Source of the DNA: Pseudomonadota bacterium
Lineage (GTDB): Bacteria; Desulfobacterota; Desulfobulbia; Desulfobulbales; SURF-16
DNA length: 64,000 nt
Reading direction: 5' to 3'
Assembly (NCBI GenBank): GCA_018816555.1
Contig: JAHIVT010000086.1
Coordinates: forward strand, 1 to 64,000
In this document: piece after piece, positions 29,663 to 40,824 of the stretch
How the letters are laid out: the number at the start of each line of letters is the position of its first letter
How positions within the stretch are numbered: the first letter of the stretch is position 1
Notes under the pieces: model-generated
Told to the model about the DNA's origin: nothing
What the model saw: only the letters and a program-made list of their open reading frames with translations
Database searches by the model: none
Made by a program: the position numbers and the translations under genes

Positions 29663-30414
29663 GGATGATTGCTCCGGTTGCCTGCTGTTGGTGTCATGTT
29701 ATCAGCCTGTGCTCGGGATTGCAGGCGGACAGCTGCGATACCTGCCAGGGAGAAGGTGACGATATGGTCGGTAAAGGCATCAATATCATGGAGGACGCAG
29801 CCGTTTTTTTCGTTTGTCCTGCCGGTCAGCAGCTTTTTGACCCGCAACAGGTGGAAACATTGTCCGACAATGCTTGCCTGGCAGAAATGGATCTGCTGGT
29901 CCGTGACGCCGGAACCGAGCAGTTCGAGGATAATGGACTGCAGGGCCTCGCTCTGGGGATTGATTTCTTTCTGCAGGATCTCTTTCAGCAGGCCGGTTGG
30001 GTTGGCCAGTTCCTTGTCAATAATGGCGAACTCGTGGGAATCGGGGGCGGCGATGCGCTGCAGCAGTGATCTGACTCTGCCCCGCAGACGCTGTTCGGCC
30101 GGGGCGTCCGGGCCGACCCCGCCGTCAGCCGGACAGGATTTGAGCGTTTCCCTGAATGAATGACGCCAGGATTCCACATAAAGATTTCTTTTGTTGCCGA
30201 AATGGTAGTTGACAGCCGCCACATTGGTTCCGGCCCGATTGCATATTTCTGCAATGGTGCTGTCCCTGAAGCCCTTTTCGGCAAAAAGACTGCTTGCCGC
30301 TGAAAGCAGATGGCGGCGGGTACGGATCGTATCTTTTCGTTGTTCCTCCACGGCAGTCTCCAAATGAAAAAGATGTATTGCGTATTTAAAATGGCCATTT
30401 GAGTTAGTCAACAT
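29659..30414 (-). CDS. TetR/AcrR (CecR-like) regulator
   Basis: TRRHLLSAASSLFAEKGFRDSTIAEICNRAGTNVAAVNYHFGNKRNLYVESWRHSF; first gene of the efflux operon. Confidence 0.93.
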   Translation of the reverse strand: MLTNSNGHFKYAIHLFHLETAVEEQRKDTIRTRRHLLSAASSLFAEKGFRDSTIAEICNRAGTNVAAVNYHFGNKRNLYVESWRHSFRETLKSCPADGGVGPDAPAEQRLRGRVRSLLQRIAAPDSHEFAIIDKELANPTGLLKEILQKEINPQSEALQSIILELLGSGVTDQQIHFCQASIVGQCFHLLRVKKLLTGRTNEKNGCVLHDIDAFTDHIVTFSLAGIAAVRLQSRAQADNMTPTAGNRSNHP

Positions 30415-30542
30415 GTTTTCTTGGCCGGGCCTTTCTTTTCAGGTCAGATGCCGTAGGGGATGAACAGGCACAACATGTACCCTTCATGTCAAAGAGCTTG
30501 TTACTTCGCTTTTGCTGCTGCTATAATATCTTTGATAATTAA

Positions 30543-30707
30543 AGAGCCTCTTGCAAAATGAACATAATGGACAGGTCGTCATTCCGGGCAAGCGCAGCGC
30601 GACCCGGAATCCATTGTGCTTGCTGGATTCCCGCTGGAGTTTACCCTTGCGAAGGCGGGGGCGGGAATGACGGTAAATTGATTTTATCTCATTTCGCAAG
30701 AAGCTCT
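30543..30707. repeat. 165-bp MITE-like element with 19-bp terminal inverted repeats
   Basis: Ends AGAGCCTCTTGCAAAATGA and revcomp AGAGCTTCTTGCGAAATGA (17/19); inside GTCATTCCGGGCAAGCGCAGCGCGACCCGGAATCCA ... CGGGAATGAC. Confidence 0.75.
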
Positions 30708-30807
30708 GAAGTAAATCCGGAAACGGGCGGACAGCAGAAATGACTCGGAGTTTAAGGCTGTTGAAGTTGGCGAACATTTTTAGCGGAAGAGATCCTGAGG
30801 ACAGATA

Positions 30808-33711
30808 ATGCCACGACTGCGCGATATTTCCATCAGAACAAAACTTTTCCTTCTCATGGGTTTTACCGCCTTTCTGGCTCTGGCCCTGGTGGCCACATCC
30901 CTTGTAGTTTATGAAAAAGCAAATGCCGGGAAATTTTATTCCCGGCAACTCATTTCCATGGCAGACATCATTGCCTTAAACAGCGGGGCGGTTCTGACAT
31001 TTCAGGATGAAGCTGCGGCCCGGGAAATATTGCATTCCCTGGCAGCGAAACCGGAAATCGTGCTTGCCCTTCTGCATGACAAAGACGGCAATATTTTCTC
31101 AAGCTACCACAGACCCGGGGTAAATGAAGAGGAATTAACGGCGGAATTGGACAGGGTGTATCAGGACAAAAAGAAGATCCTTGATGAGCTGGCGGCCAAG
31201 GGAGGGATCATCTTCATGTCCGCCAATCATATGCATGTCATACGTCCGGTCCGCATAGGTAATAATCTGCAAGGTGAAAATGATCTGGCGGGCGCCATTC
31301 ATCTGGTGGATAATATGCAGTTGCTTGAGCGTCGCCTGAGTGCCTATTACAAGGTTATGGCGGTCATTATCGTCATTACCTTTTTTGTCGTTCTCGCCCT
31401 GGCGGCCAGACTGCAGAGACTGTTCACCGAGCCCCTGCTGGAGTTGATGCAATCCATGGCCATGGTCAGACGGGAGAAAAATTATGCGGTGCGGGTCAGG
31501 AAGACAAGCAACGACGAGTTCGGAACCTTGATCGACCGCTTCAACGACATGATCACGGAGGTCCAGAGTAGGGACGGCGAACTGCAGGAATACAGTTCCG
31601 GCCTGGAGAGGATGGTTGAGACACGCACCAGGGAGCTTTCCCAGGCCAATGAAGAACTGGCGTCACTGGTTGCCGATCTTGAGCAGGCCAAAGCGGCGGC
31701 TGAGCAGGGAAGCAAGGCAAAAAGCGAATTCCTGGCCACCATGAGCCATGAAATCCGCACACCGATGAACGGCATACTCGGCATGACGGAACTGCTGCGC
31801 GGCACCGGACTCAACAACCGCCAGCTCCGCTTTATCCAGACCATTCAGCGGGCTGTTGACTCGCTGATGGCGGTCATTAATGACATTCTTGATTTCTCCA
31901 AGATTGAGGCCGGCAAGCTTGAACTTGAGAGTCACACCTTTAATCTGCGCGAACTGCTGGAGGATACGGCGGAGATGATGGCGGAGGGGGCTCATCTCAA
32001 GGGGATTGAACTGATACCTGTTTTTGCCGGCCATTTACCTGAGGTACTGCAGGGAGACTCAAACCGTCTGCGGCAGATTATCGTCAATCTGCTCAGCAAT
32101 GCCATCAAATTCACTGAGAGCGGCGAAGTGATGCTGCAGGTTGAGCAGGTAAGTGAAAAGGGCAATGAAGTCACCTTGCGCTTCGCGGTTCAGGATACCG
32201 GTATCGGCATTTCGCCGGAAATAAAGGAGCGCATATTTCAGGCCTTTTCCCAGGCTGACAGCTCAACCACCCGCAAATATGGCGGAACAGGCCTTGGCCT
32301 GTCGATTTCCAGCAAGCTGGTGGACCTGATGGGAGGCGAAATAGGGGTGGAAAGTGAGCTTGGCAAGGGGTCGACTTTCTGGGTTACCGTTACCTTCATC
32401 CGCCAGCAGCCTGAGGTAAGTGGTGGTGATGAACAGCATATGAAAAATCTGGTGGGTCTGCGGGTGCTCATTGTCGATGATAATGCCGTTAATCGTGCCA
32501 TTCTGAAAAACCAGGTCAGATCCTGGGGCATGAGCAGCGATACGGCGGAGAACGGTATCCAGGCCCTGGAAAAATTGCAGGAGGCGGCAGGGGCGGACAA
32601 ACCCTATGATGTCGTCCTGCTTGACTGGCATATGCCGGAGATGGACGGCATTGAGCTTGCCGGGCTCATCCGCAAGAAATACGACAAGAAGCATCTTCTC
32701 CTGGTGATGCTCAGTTCAGCGCCGTTTGATGAGGAATCGGTCAAGGCAACCCAGGCAGGTGTTGATCTCTATCTGAGCAAGCCGGTGCGGCAGAGTCTTC
32801 TTTTCAGCTGCCTCACCACGCTCTGGGAAGAAGCTGCAGCGGCTGCCGCCGGGGAAGGCCAGGAACTAAGCGTCGACGCTTTCCGTGCCGAGTCATTGCC
32901 TTTCCGGGCCAGTATCCTGCTGGTGGAAGATAATCTTGTCAATCAGGATGTGGCCCGGGAGATGCTGCATTACATGAACTGCCAGGTGGAGGTGGCCGAA
33001 AATGGCCGGGAGGCCCTGGATACAGTGGCACAGAAGGAATTTGATCTGATCCTCATGGATTGCCATATGCCGGAGATAGACGGATTTACCGCTGCCGCAG
33101 AAATCCGGCGCCGGGAAGCGGAAAAAGGAACAAAGAGACGGGTGCCCATTATCGCCCTGACCGGCGATGTGCAGACCGGGGTGAGGGAGCAATGCCAGGC
33201 GGCCGGCATGGACGACTTTCTGGGCAAGCCCTTTTATATGAATGATCTGCAGAATTTACTGGGCCGATGGCTGGCCGGTCGCATTGCGCCTCAGGCATTC
33301 GCGTCTGACGCCCAGGAGAATACCTCGCCTGCCGCGGAGACTCAGACCAGGCCTTTGCTTGATCAGAAGCGGCTTGACATGATCCGTGCCATGCAGCGCC
33401 CGGGCAGCCCCTCCGTGCTTGACAGGATAATCATCATGTATAATGAAAGTTCCCCTGAAATTCTGCGCGCCATTCATGAGGCGGTGCAGAAGGCTGATGC
33501 GGAATCCTTGCGGGAAGCGGCCCATAGCCTGAAGACCAGCAGCGCCAATCTCGGCGCCACGGAGCTTGCCGCCCTGTGCAAGGAACTGGAGCATCTGGGC
33601 GGCGGCGCCAAGGCCGAGGCGGCGGCAGAGTTACTTGTCCGGCTGGATGATACCTATCAGGAGGTGATTTCCGCCCTGACCCTGGAGATGGAGAAAACAG
33701 GCGATGAATAA
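30808..33711 (+). CDS. Hybrid sensor histidine kinase (TM-sensor-HAMP-HisKA-HATPase-REC-REC-Hpt, BarA-like)
   Basis: [39 protein letters not shown], two receivers ([28 protein letters not shown]), Hpt [13 protein letters not shown]. Confidence 0.95.
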   Translation: MPRLRDISIRTKLFLLMGFTAFLALALVATSLVVYEKANAGKFYSRQLISMADIIALNSGAVLTFQDEAAAREILHSLAAKPEIVLALLHDKDGNIFSSYHRPGVNEEELTAELDRVYQDKKKILDELAAKGGIIFMSANHMHVIRPVRIGNNLQGENDLAGAIHLVDNMQLLERRLSAYYKVMAVIIVITFFVVLALAARLQRLFTEPLLELMQSMAMVRREKNYAVRVRKTSNDEFGTLIDRFNDMITEVQSRDGELQEYSSGLERMVETRTRELSQANEELASLVADLEQAKAAAEQGSKAKSEFLATMSHEIRTPMNGILGMTELLRGTGLNNRQLRFIQTIQRAVDSLMAVINDILDFSKIEAGKLELESHTFNLRELLEDTAEMMAEGAHLKGIELIPVFAGHLPEVLQGDSNRLRQIIVNLLSNAIKFTESGEVMLQVEQVSEKGNEVTLRFAVQDTGIGISPEIKERIFQAFSQADSSTTRKYGGTGLGLSISSKLVDLMGGEIGVESELGKGSTFWVTVTFIRQQPEVSGGDEQHMKNLVGLRVLIVDDNAVNRAILKNQVRSWGMSSDTAENGIQALEKLQEAAGADKPYDVVLLDWHMPEMDGIELAGLIRKKYDKKHLLLVMLSSAPFDEESVKATQAGVDLYLSKPVRQSLLFSCLTTLWEEAAAAAAGEGQELSVDAFRAESLPFRASILLVEDNLVNQDVAREMLHYMNCQVEVAENGREALDTVAQKEFDLILMDCHMPEIDGFTAAAEIRRREAEKGTKRRVPIIALTGDVQTGVREQCQAAGMDDFLGKPFYMNDLQNLLGRWLAGRIAPQAFASDAQENTSPAAETQTRPLLDQKRLDMIRAMQRPGSPSVLDRIIIMYNESSPEILRAIHEAVQKADAESLREAAHSLKTSSANLGATELAALCKELEHLGGGAKAEAAAELLVRLDDTYQEVISALTLEMEKTGDE

Positions 33712-35839
33712 GAACAGATCCTCAGGGGAACAGGCTGTTGTTCTCATTGTTGATGATGACATGGCCCAGCGTCTGCTTATGCGGGAAACACTCCACGACA
33801 GCAGCCTGGTGGTGGAGGAGGCGGCAAACGGTGTAGAGGCCCTGGCCGCTTTTGAGCGTTTCTCTCCCGATCTCGTGCTGATGGACGTGAAAATGCCGAA
33901 GATGGACGGCTTTACCGCCTGCTCAATGATGCGCAAGCTTGCCAGCGGGCAGGATGCGGTCATTGTGCTGGTCACCGGGCTTGAAGATTTTGCCTCCATT
34001 GGTCGGGCCTTTGACGCAGGCGCCACCGACTTTATCACCAAACCGGTCAACTGGCCTCTGCTCAGCCACCGGGTGCGCTATCTGCTGCGGGCAGGCCGCG
34101 CCTTTCGTAATCTGCGCCAGAGTGAAAACCGGCTGTCCATTGCCCAGCACATAGCAAGGCTGGGCAACTGGGACTGGAATATTGATAAGAACAGCATTTA
34201 CTGTTCCCCCCAGATGTACAGGATTTTCGGCTTGCCGGCAGAGGAATCCCCGGCAACATATGAGGTATTTCTCGAACGGGTGCATGCGGATGAACGCGAC
34301 TCTGTCAAGGATCTGGTACGCAAGGCGCTACAGGCCAAAAAAGCGTACAGCATCGATTATCGTATCGTGCAGTCCGACGGCGCCTGCCGTAATGTGCATG
34401 AACAGGCCGATGTCGTTTATGATGAGAGGGGAAATCCGGTGAGCATGCAGGGCACGGTGCAGGATATCACCGAACGGATCAAGACCGAGGAAAAGATCCG
34501 TTTCCTGGCCTATTATGACGGGTTGACAGGATTGCCCAACCGGCAGCTGTTCCTTGAACATTTCAACCAGGCCCTGTTTGCCGCCCAGCGCGACGGCAGC
34601 AAAGTTGCCCTGCTTTATCTCGATCTTGACCGGTTCAAGCGTATTAATGATACCCTGGGGCATAGTGCCGGCGACAAACTGTTGAAGGCGATTTCCATCT
34701 GTCTGGCAGACAGCATCCGCTCCTCGGATATTGTTGCCAAGGCCTGTCTTCCCGACAAACCAGGGGTCACCCTGTCAAGGCTGGGCGGGGACGAGTTCAC
34801 CATCCTGCTGACCAGGCTTGCCGAGGAGGAACAGGCCGGCCGCGTGGCGCAGCGAATTCTCGATCTGCTGAGTCAGCCGAACAGGATAGCCGATCAGGAG
34901 GTTTATATCTCGGGCAGTATCGGTATCACCCTTTATCCCAGTGATGGTGAGGATGTGGATATACTGCTCAGAAATGCTGATGTCGCCATGTACCATGCCA
35001 AGGAGAGCGGCAGGAATTCCTTTCAGTATTTTTCCGAGCAGATGAACCAGCGGACCATGGAAAAACTCAGCATTGAGACGGATTTGAAGAAGGCGCTGGA
35101 GAGAAACGAGCTGCTGCTCTATTACCAGCCCCAAATTGATCTGCAGACAGGCAAGCTCGCCGGGGTGGAAGCGCTGGTTCGCTGGCTGCATCCCCGGTTG
35201 GGCATGGTGCCGCCGTCCATGTTTATTCCCATTGCCGAGGAGACGGGGTTGATAGTGGATATCGGCCAGTGGGTGCTTGTTGAAGCCTGCCGTCAGGCGG
35301 TGCAGTGGCAAAAGGCCGGATTTGTTCCGGTACGCATGGGAGTCAATATTTCCAGCCTGCAGTTCAAACAGCAGAGCCTGGCAACCCTGGTGGGGCAGGT
35401 TTTACAGAAGACAGGCCTGGCTGCCGGCTGTCTCGAGCTTGAACTGACGGAAAGCGCCATCATGCAGAATGTCAGCCTGGTGAACGATACCCTTATCGAT
35501 TTAAAGAAGATAGGTGTCAATCTGTCGGTGGATGATTTCGGTACCGGATACTCGTCCATGAGCTATCTTAAGAGATTTCCGCTCGATACCTTGAAAATTG
35601 ATCGCAGTTTCGTCATGGATATCACCACAGATGCCAATGATGCCGCCATTATCAAGGCCATCATTGCCCTGGCGAAAAGCCTGGGATTGAAAACCATCGC
35701 CGAAGGGGTTGAGACAGGTGAGCAACTGGCCTTTCTGCAGGAGCAGGGATGCGATGAGATTCAGGGATTTTTTATCAGCAGGCCTTTGCCCAGCCGGGAA
35801 GCGGAACATTATCTCATTGACGGGAAAAAATTCTGTTAA
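33704..35839 (+). CDS. REC-PAS-GGDEF-EAL c-di-GMP turnover protein
   Basis: [66 protein letters not shown]. Confidence 0.96.
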   Translation: MNKNRSSGEQAVVLIVDDDMAQRLLMRETLHDSSLVVEEAANGVEALAAFERFSPDLVLMDVKMPKMDGFTACSMMRKLASGQDAVIVLVTGLEDFASIGRAFDAGATDFITKPVNWPLLSHRVRYLLRAGRAFRNLRQSENRLSIAQHIARLGNWDWNIDKNSIYCSPQMYRIFGLPAEESPATYEVFLERVHADERDSVKDLVRKALQAKKAYSIDYRIVQSDGACRNVHEQADVVYDERGNPVSMQGTVQDITERIKTEEKIRFLAYYDGLTGLPNRQLFLEHFNQALFAAQRDGSKVALLYLDLDRFKRINDTLGHSAGDKLLKAISICLADSIRSSDIVAKACLPDKPGVTLSRLGGDEFTILLTRLAEEEQAGRVAQRILDLLSQPNRIADQEVYISGSIGITLYPSDGEDVDILLRNADVAMYHAKESGRNSFQYFSEQMNQRTMEKLSIETDLKKALERNELLLYYQPQIDLQTGKLAGVEALVRWLHPRLGMVPPSMFIPIAEETGLIVDIGQWVLVEACRQAVQWQKAGFVPVRMGVNISSLQFKQQSLATLVGQVLQKTGLAAGCLELELTESAIMQNVSLVNDTLIDLKKIGVNLSVDDFGTGYSSMSYLKRFPLDTLKIDRSFVMDITTDANDAAIIKAIIALAKSLGLKTIAEGVETGEQLAFLQEQGCDEIQGFFISRPLPSREAEHYLIDGKKFC

Positions 35840-35932
35840 ACAGCCCTAAGTGCGAATCCGCGGGAAAACAATATTGACTTCAGGGATTTGTCAGTGATAA
35901 TTCTTGAAAATTTAGCAGATACGGATAATATT

Positions 35933-36065
35933 GGCGATCTCGTAATGATAGAAAATTACCACAGAGAGCGCAGAGCTAACTAACTGTAATAAAAAATATT
36001 TCTTTGTGATCTCTGTGGTGAAAAAGACTTTTTACCCGCAAGGGGCATAAATACGAGTTCATCAA
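35933..36065. repeat. MITE-like CACAGAG-hairpin repeat, copy 1
   Basis: Ends TTGGCGATCTCGTA / revcomp TTGATGAACTCGTA; inside ACCACAGAGAGCGCAGAG...CTGTAATAAAAAATATTTCT...GATCTCTGTGGTGAAAAAGACTTTTTACCC. Confidence 0.75.
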
Positions 36066-36201
36066 TATACAGTGAAAGAAAAGCATGAGATTTGCCCTGG
36101 AAGTATGCTATGTTTGGCTTGATCGTATGGATGGCTTGAAAATGAATTGATAAGGCAGGGAGCCTGACAGTCAGGATGGAGAGTTGCGGTTGGAGGATGA
36201 T

Positions 36202-36420
36202 ATGAAAAAAGGAGTAGTTGTCGGTATATGTTTATTTGCACTCATGGCGCTTGTTGCCTGTTCAACGCCCTATAGAATGATGTTCAAGGACGGCACGGTG
36301 GTCGAGATGGCTGATGAGCCGGAGTTTGATAAGGACACGGGATTTTACGAGTACCAGACCCTGGATGGCAAGAATGTGCGGGTCAACAAGGATCAGGTTG
36401 TAGAGATCAAGGAAATGTGA
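36202..36420 (+). CDS. YgdI/YgdR-family small lipoprotein
   Basis: MKKGVVVGICLFALMALVACSTPYRMMFKDGTVVEMADEPEFDKDTGFYEYQTLDGKNVRVNKDQVVEIKEM; lipobox VAC; RBS GGAGGATG. Confidence 0.9.
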   Translation: MKKGVVVGICLFALMALVACSTPYRMMFKDGTVVEMADEPEFDKDTGFYEYQTLDGKNVRVNKDQVVEIKEM

Positions 36421-36450
36421 AGGTGCAGGCAAAAATTCTTGCGCCGAATT

Positions 36451-36517
36451 TTCGTGATGATAAATCAGGAAGTTTAAGCACTGTACGGCTGTCGAGGGGT
36501 TTTTTACGAGACAGTCA
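36451..36517 (+). repeat. Interspersed repeat GATAAATCAGGAAGTT..GCACTGTACGGC..GTCGAG..GAGACAGTC, copy 1
   Basis: Near-identical to 52833..52902. Confidence 0.75.
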
Positions 36518-36522
36518 AATGT

Positions 36523-36671
36523 GATGGCTTCGTAACCTCTTAAATTTACCACAGAGAGCACAGAGCCCACAGAGTTAACTGGCTGTAATAAAAAATATTT
36601 CTCTGTGATCTCTGTGTGCTCTGTGGTGAAAAAAAGACTTTTCACCCAAGGGGCAATAAATACGAGACAGT
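36523..36671. repeat. MITE-like CACAGAG-hairpin repeat, copy 2
   Basis: Same core as 35933..36065; ACCACAGAGAGCACAGAG pairs with CTCTGTGTGCTCTGTGGT; flanked by direct repeats CAAATGT at 36516-36522 and 36672-36678. Confidence 0.75.
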
Positions 36672-36777
36672 CAAATGTAAGCTGTACTCCCGGCACACTT
36701 GCCAGATGTAAAAAGCCTGCAGACCTGTTCGGTTTTTACGGACCCTGGCAGGTTTTTTTAGCTGAAACCACGCAGAA

Positions 36778-37410
36778 ATGGAAGCCCAAATCGATAAATT
36801 GGATCTGGAAAATGTCATGGCCTGCCCTGAATGCGATCTGTTGCTGCAGCAGGTGGACGTTATCCGGGGCCAGAAAGCGCTCTGTCCCCGATGCGGGCAC
36901 ATGCTTTATTCCGGCAAAAAGGATTCCCTTGACAAGACCCTGGCCCTTTCTATTTCCGGGCTCATCCTCTATCTGCCGGCCAATTTCCTGCCGCTCATGA
37001 CCCTGGATACCCTGGGGCTTGAGAAAAGTGGTTCCATTTATGACGGGGTTATCTCCCTGTACCAGCATAGATATTTCTTTGTCGCCATCATGGTGGCTTT
37101 AACCAGCCTTATTTTCCCCCTGGCCAAGCTGTCACTTCTTTTTCTGGTTTCCCTGGCTCTCAAGCTGAAGGTTTATCCCCGTTTTCTCTCGCTCTGCCTT
37201 CGTTATTACCATCATCTTGATGAATGGGGGATGCTTGAGGTATACATGGTCGGCATCCTGGTGACGATTATCAAGATGTATCATATGGCGCATATCCAGT
37301 ACGATGCAGGTTTCTTCTGTTTCATGGGCCTGTTGTGGGTAGCCCTCGGTTCTTCCGTGGTGCTGGATGAACATCTCTTCTGGCGTCTCATCGAGCATAA
37401 AAAAAGCTGA
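36778..37410 (+). CDS. pqiA: Paraquat-inducible protein A family membrane protein (first half)
   Basis: Zinc-ribbon CPECDLLLQQVDVIRGQKALCPRCGHML, then TMs (ILYLPANFLPLMTLDTLG). Confidence 0.88.
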   Translation: MEAQIDKLDLENVMACPECDLLLQQVDVIRGQKALCPRCGHMLYSGKKDSLDKTLALSISGLILYLPANFLPLMTLDTLGLEKSGSIYDGVISLYQHRYFFVAIMVALTSLIFPLAKLSLLFLVSLALKLKVYPRFLSLCLRYYHHLDEWGMLEVYMVGILVTIIKMYHMAHIQYDAGFFCFMGLLWVALGSSVVLDEHLFWRLIEHKKS

Positions 37411-37446
37411 CATCATGGGCAGAACCGGAGAGAGGAGAGGACCATA

Positions 37447-38058
37447 ATGAGCGATTTTCTCACTGCCAGGGAGGCCGGACTGGCCCTGTGTCATGATTGC
37501 CATAAGCTGATCCCCTGGCAGCATGAGCAGGGAGGCACCATTTGTCCCCGCTGCGGTGCGGATGTCCATATGCGCAAGCCGCACAGCATAAGCCGCACCT
37601 GGGCGCTGGTGATCACCGCGGTGATTCTGCTGGTTCCTGCCAATGTCCTGCCGATTATGGAGGTGGATTCCATGGGGTCAGCGGCTTATTCCACTATTTT
37701 AGACGGTATCATCTATTTTTTTGAAGAGGGTTCTTACGCTATCGGCATCGTCATCCTCACCGCCAGTGTGCTGGTACCGTGTTTTAAAATCATCGGCATT
37801 GTCCTGATCCTGCTGTCCGTTCATTTCCGATGGAAAAGCTGGCTCAGGCACAAGACACTGCTTTTTCGGGTCATCGGTTTTGTCGGACGCTGGTCCATGC
37901 TTGATATTTTTGTCATCGCCCTGCTGCAGGTTCTGGTTAATTTCGGCTATCTGACCTCCATTGAATCAGCGCCGGCCGCCACCTATTTCACCGGGGTAGT
38001 GCTGACCACCATGTTTGCCGCCATTACTTTTGATCCACGTCTTCTGTGGGATGCGTGA
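37447..38058 (+). CDS. pqiA: Paraquat-inducible protein A family membrane protein (second half)
   Basis: ALCHDCHKLIPWQHEQGGTICPRCGADVHMRKPHSISRTWALVITAVILLVPANVLPIMEV. Confidence 0.88.
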   Translation: MSDFLTAREAGLALCHDCHKLIPWQHEQGGTICPRCGADVHMRKPHSISRTWALVITAVILLVPANVLPIMEVDSMGSAAYSTILDGIIYFFEEGSYAIGIVILTASVLVPCFKIIGIVLILLSVHFRWKSWLRHKTLLFRVIGFVGRWSMLDIFVIALLQVLVNFGYLTSIESAPAATYFTGVVLTTMFAAITFDPRLLWDA

Positions 38059-40756
38059 AAGGGATTTTTTCGCCATGCAGACACCTGAAGTAAAGAAGAG
38101 AAGAGGCATCTCACCCATCTGGATATTGCCCGTTGTCGCCCTGCTTATCGGCGGCTGGCTGCTGTTCAAGGGGGTGCGCGAGGCCCCTATCGGCATTGTC
38201 GTCCACTTTGACAACGCCGAGGGCGTTACCGCGGGCAAGACCAGGGTGATGTATCGGGGCATTCCCCTGGGCATTGTTCGTGATATTACGGTGGATCCTG
38301 GGTTGCAGAGAGTTGCCATGGCCATTGACATGGACAGCAGGGCCAAAGACAATCTGGTGGAAGACGTCAAGTTCTGGATTGTCAGGCCCGAGGTGTCGGC
38401 CGGCAGGATCAGCGGTCTTGATACCCTGCTTGCCGGCAGCTACATTGAGGTGCAGAAGGGCGAAAGCACGGTTGCCCGCCGTGATTTCAGCGGCCTTCCC
38501 CATGCCCCGGCAATACCGCAAAGGGCTGCCGGCCTGCATTTCAAGCTGAAGGCTGATGAGCTGGGCTCGGTGCAGCGGGGAACGAAAATCTTTTTTAAGA
38601 ACATTTCCATCGGTTCCGTGCAGGGATATGCCCTTGATCCGGAGGCGGGGGTGACCATCGACTGCTATATTGATCCGCAATACCAGCATCTGGTCCGCAA
38701 AGAAACCCGCTTCTGGAACAGCAGCGGCATTACCCTGCAGGGGGATCTTGCCGGATTCAAGATCCACATGGAGAGTATGGCCTCCCTCATCTATGGCGGC
38801 ATCAGCCTGTACACCCCTGAGGAGAAGAAGGACAGCGTGCCTGCGGAAAACGGCGCGGTGTATCACCTGTACAGGGATTTTGACGAGGCGGACTACGGCA
38901 TCAAGATAACCCTGCAGCTGCCTTCCGGCATGGGGCTTAGCGCCGGTTCCTCCAAGGTGATGTATCGCGGCTTTGAGGCCGGTATTGTCAAGAGTCTGAC
39001 TTTCAACAAGGATGCCAAGCATAGTGTCACCGTTCAGATTCTCATGCAGCCCCAGGCGGAGTTTGCCCTCAGGACAAAAACAAAATTCTGGGTGGTCAGG
39101 CCGCAACTGTCGGTGAACCGGGTGGAAAATCTTGACACCCTGATAAAGGGTTCCCATATCTCTTTCGCGCCCGGCGGCGGGGAATTCTGTGATCATTTTA
39201 TCGTGCAGGAGCAGCCCAATTCCGAGGAGATTCTGGAGCCGGGGAGCAGGTTTACCCTTATTGCGGATAATTCCAGATCCTTTTCCCTGGGCGCCCCGGT
39301 TCTTTTTCGCAAGCTGCAGGTGGGTGAGATAACCGGTTTTGACCTTGACCCGGACGGAAACCATGTCCAGGCCCAGATTTTTATCCAGGAAAAGTATGCC
39401 CATCTGGTCAAAGCCGATTCCGTCTTCTGGAAGGTCGGCGGCATGCGCATCGATGCCGGTCTGGAGGGTATCAGTGTGGCGACGGAAACCGTGACATCCA
39501 TTCTTGCCGGCGGTGTGGCCTTTGCCAGCAGGAACCTGGAACAGAAGCCCGGGGCACCGGCGGCAGAGCCGAATGCCACGTTCACCGTGTTTGACAGCTA
39601 CCGTGAGGCAACGGAGGCCATTTCTTCCCTCAAGCCCAGGGGGCTGATGGTGCAGCTTGCGGCCGAGAGTCTCAAGTCATTGTCGATCGGTTCACCTGTT
39701 TTATTCAAACAGATCGAGGTGGGCGAGATTGCCGGATTTCATCTTGATGAAAAAAAACAGGACATTGTTCTCGATGTCTTTATTGCCGAAAAGTATGCCC
39801 ATCTGGTCAGAAACACCAGCAGATTTTACAATGTGAGCGGTGTCAGCGTGGAGGGCGGACTCGCCGGCATCAGGGTGCGCACGGAGTCACTCAAGAGTGT
39901 TATCGCGGGCGGCATTGCTTTTTATACCCCGGCTGAGGGAGAAGCGGTTACAGCCGATCAACTCTTTAACCTCTATGACGATTATCAGAGCGCCGAGAGC
40001 GCTGACAAGAGCACAATCACCCTGTATTTTTCAAAAGCCAACGGACTCAGAAAGGGTGTTGAAATCAGGTACCAGGGCATCAGGGTGGGCACGGTTAATG
40101 ATGTGCAGTATGGAGCGGACATGGACTCCGTGGTGGCTGAGGCGGTGATTGACCTGGGTGCTGAAAGGTTTTTCCGTCAGGACACCCAGGTCTGGCTGGT
40201 CAATCCGGAATTCAATCTTTCCGGCATAAATAATCTCGATACCATGATCCCGGGTCCTTACATTGCCGTAACCCCAGGCCATGGCGAGGCCGCCTCCGAG
40301 CTGACTGCCCTGGACACCCCGCCGGTCCGGGAGCGGAGCAGCAGCGGCCTGGATATTGTGCTGGAGACTGCTACCCTCGGTTCCCTGAAAAGGAATTCCC
40401 CGGTTTATTACCGGCAGGTGGCCGTGGGCCGTGTGACGGGTGCTGATCTGGGGCCGAACTCCCGCCAGGTCTGGGTCTATATCAATATCCATCCCCCCTA
40501 TGAGGCCTTGATCCATGAACATACCATGTTCTGGAACGTAAGCGGCATCAGGGTGGATGCCGGGCTATTTTCCGGGGTGCAGATCGATACGGAATCCATG
40601 GAGGCAATTGTGGCCGGCGGGATCAGCCTGGCAACGCCGGAAGGGGAGGCAATGGGACGGGAGGCGGAGCCGGGCAGCCATTTTCCGCTGCATGACAAGG
40701 CGGATGCCGGCTGGCTTGGCTGGCAACCTGCCATTGAGCTGAACAATGTAAAATAA
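38051..40756 (+). CDS. pqiB: PqiB/YebT-like MCE protein with seven MlaD/MCE repeats
   Basis: About seven repeats with VMYRGIPLG / IFFKNISIG / VMYRGFEAG / LFRKLQVG / LFKQIEVG / IRYQGIRVG / VYYRQVAVG; ATGCGTGA overlap with PqiA. Confidence 0.93.
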   Translation: MRERDFFAMQTPEVKKRRGISPIWILPVVALLIGGWLLFKGVREAPIGIVVHFDNAEGVTAGKTRVMYRGIPLGIVRDITVDPGLQRVAMAIDMDSRAKDNLVEDVKFWIVRPEVSAGRISGLDTLLAGSYIEVQKGESTVARRDFSGLPHAPAIPQRAAGLHFKLKADELGSVQRGTKIFFKNISIGSVQGYALDPEAGVTIDCYIDPQYQHLVRKETRFWNSSGITLQGDLAGFKIHMESMASLIYGGISLYTPEEKKDSVPAENGAVYHLYRDFDEADYGIKITLQLPSGMGLSAGSSKVMYRGFEAGIVKSLTFNKDAKHSVTVQILMQPQAEFALRTKTKFWVVRPQLSVNRVENLDTLIKGSHISFAPGGGEFCDHFIVQEQPNSEEILEPGSRFTLIADNSRSFSLGAPVLFRKLQVGEITGFDLDPDGNHVQAQIFIQEKYAHLVKADSVFWKVGGMRIDAGLEGISVATETVTSILAGGVAFASRNLEQKPGAPAAEPNATFTVFDSYREATEAISSLKPRGLMVQLAAESLKSLSIGSPVLFKQIEVGEIAGFHLDEKKQDIVLDVFIAEKYAHLVRNTSRFYNVSGVSVEGGLAGIRVRTESLKSVIAGGIAFYTPAEGEAVTADQLFNLYDDYQSAESADKSTITLYFSKANGLRKGVEIRYQGIRVGTVNDVQYGADMDSVVAEAVIDLGAERFFRQDTQVWLVNPEFNLSGINNLDTMIPGPYIAVTPGHGEAASELTALDTPPVRERSSSGLDIVLETATLGSLKRNSPVYYRQVAVGRVTGADLGPNSRQVWVYINIHPPYEALIHEHTMFWNVSGIRVDAGLFSGVQIDTESMEAIVAGGISLATPEGEAMGREAEPGSHFPLHDKADAGWLGWQPAIELNNVK

Positions 40757-40824
40757 TTCGCTCCTTTGCTTGTTTTTTTTATGCCATACTGTTTTTGTGA
40801 AAGCCCTGAAACCATGCAGATCCT

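Noticed and set aside
38111-39403. 430-aa minus-strand ORF
   Set aside because: Shadow of the MCE protein; no coherent motifs.
36778-40756. PqiA split into two genes plus 7-MCE PqiB as a novelty
   Set aside because: Split PqiA halves followed by a multi-MCE protein is a known arrangement (PqiAB/YebST type).
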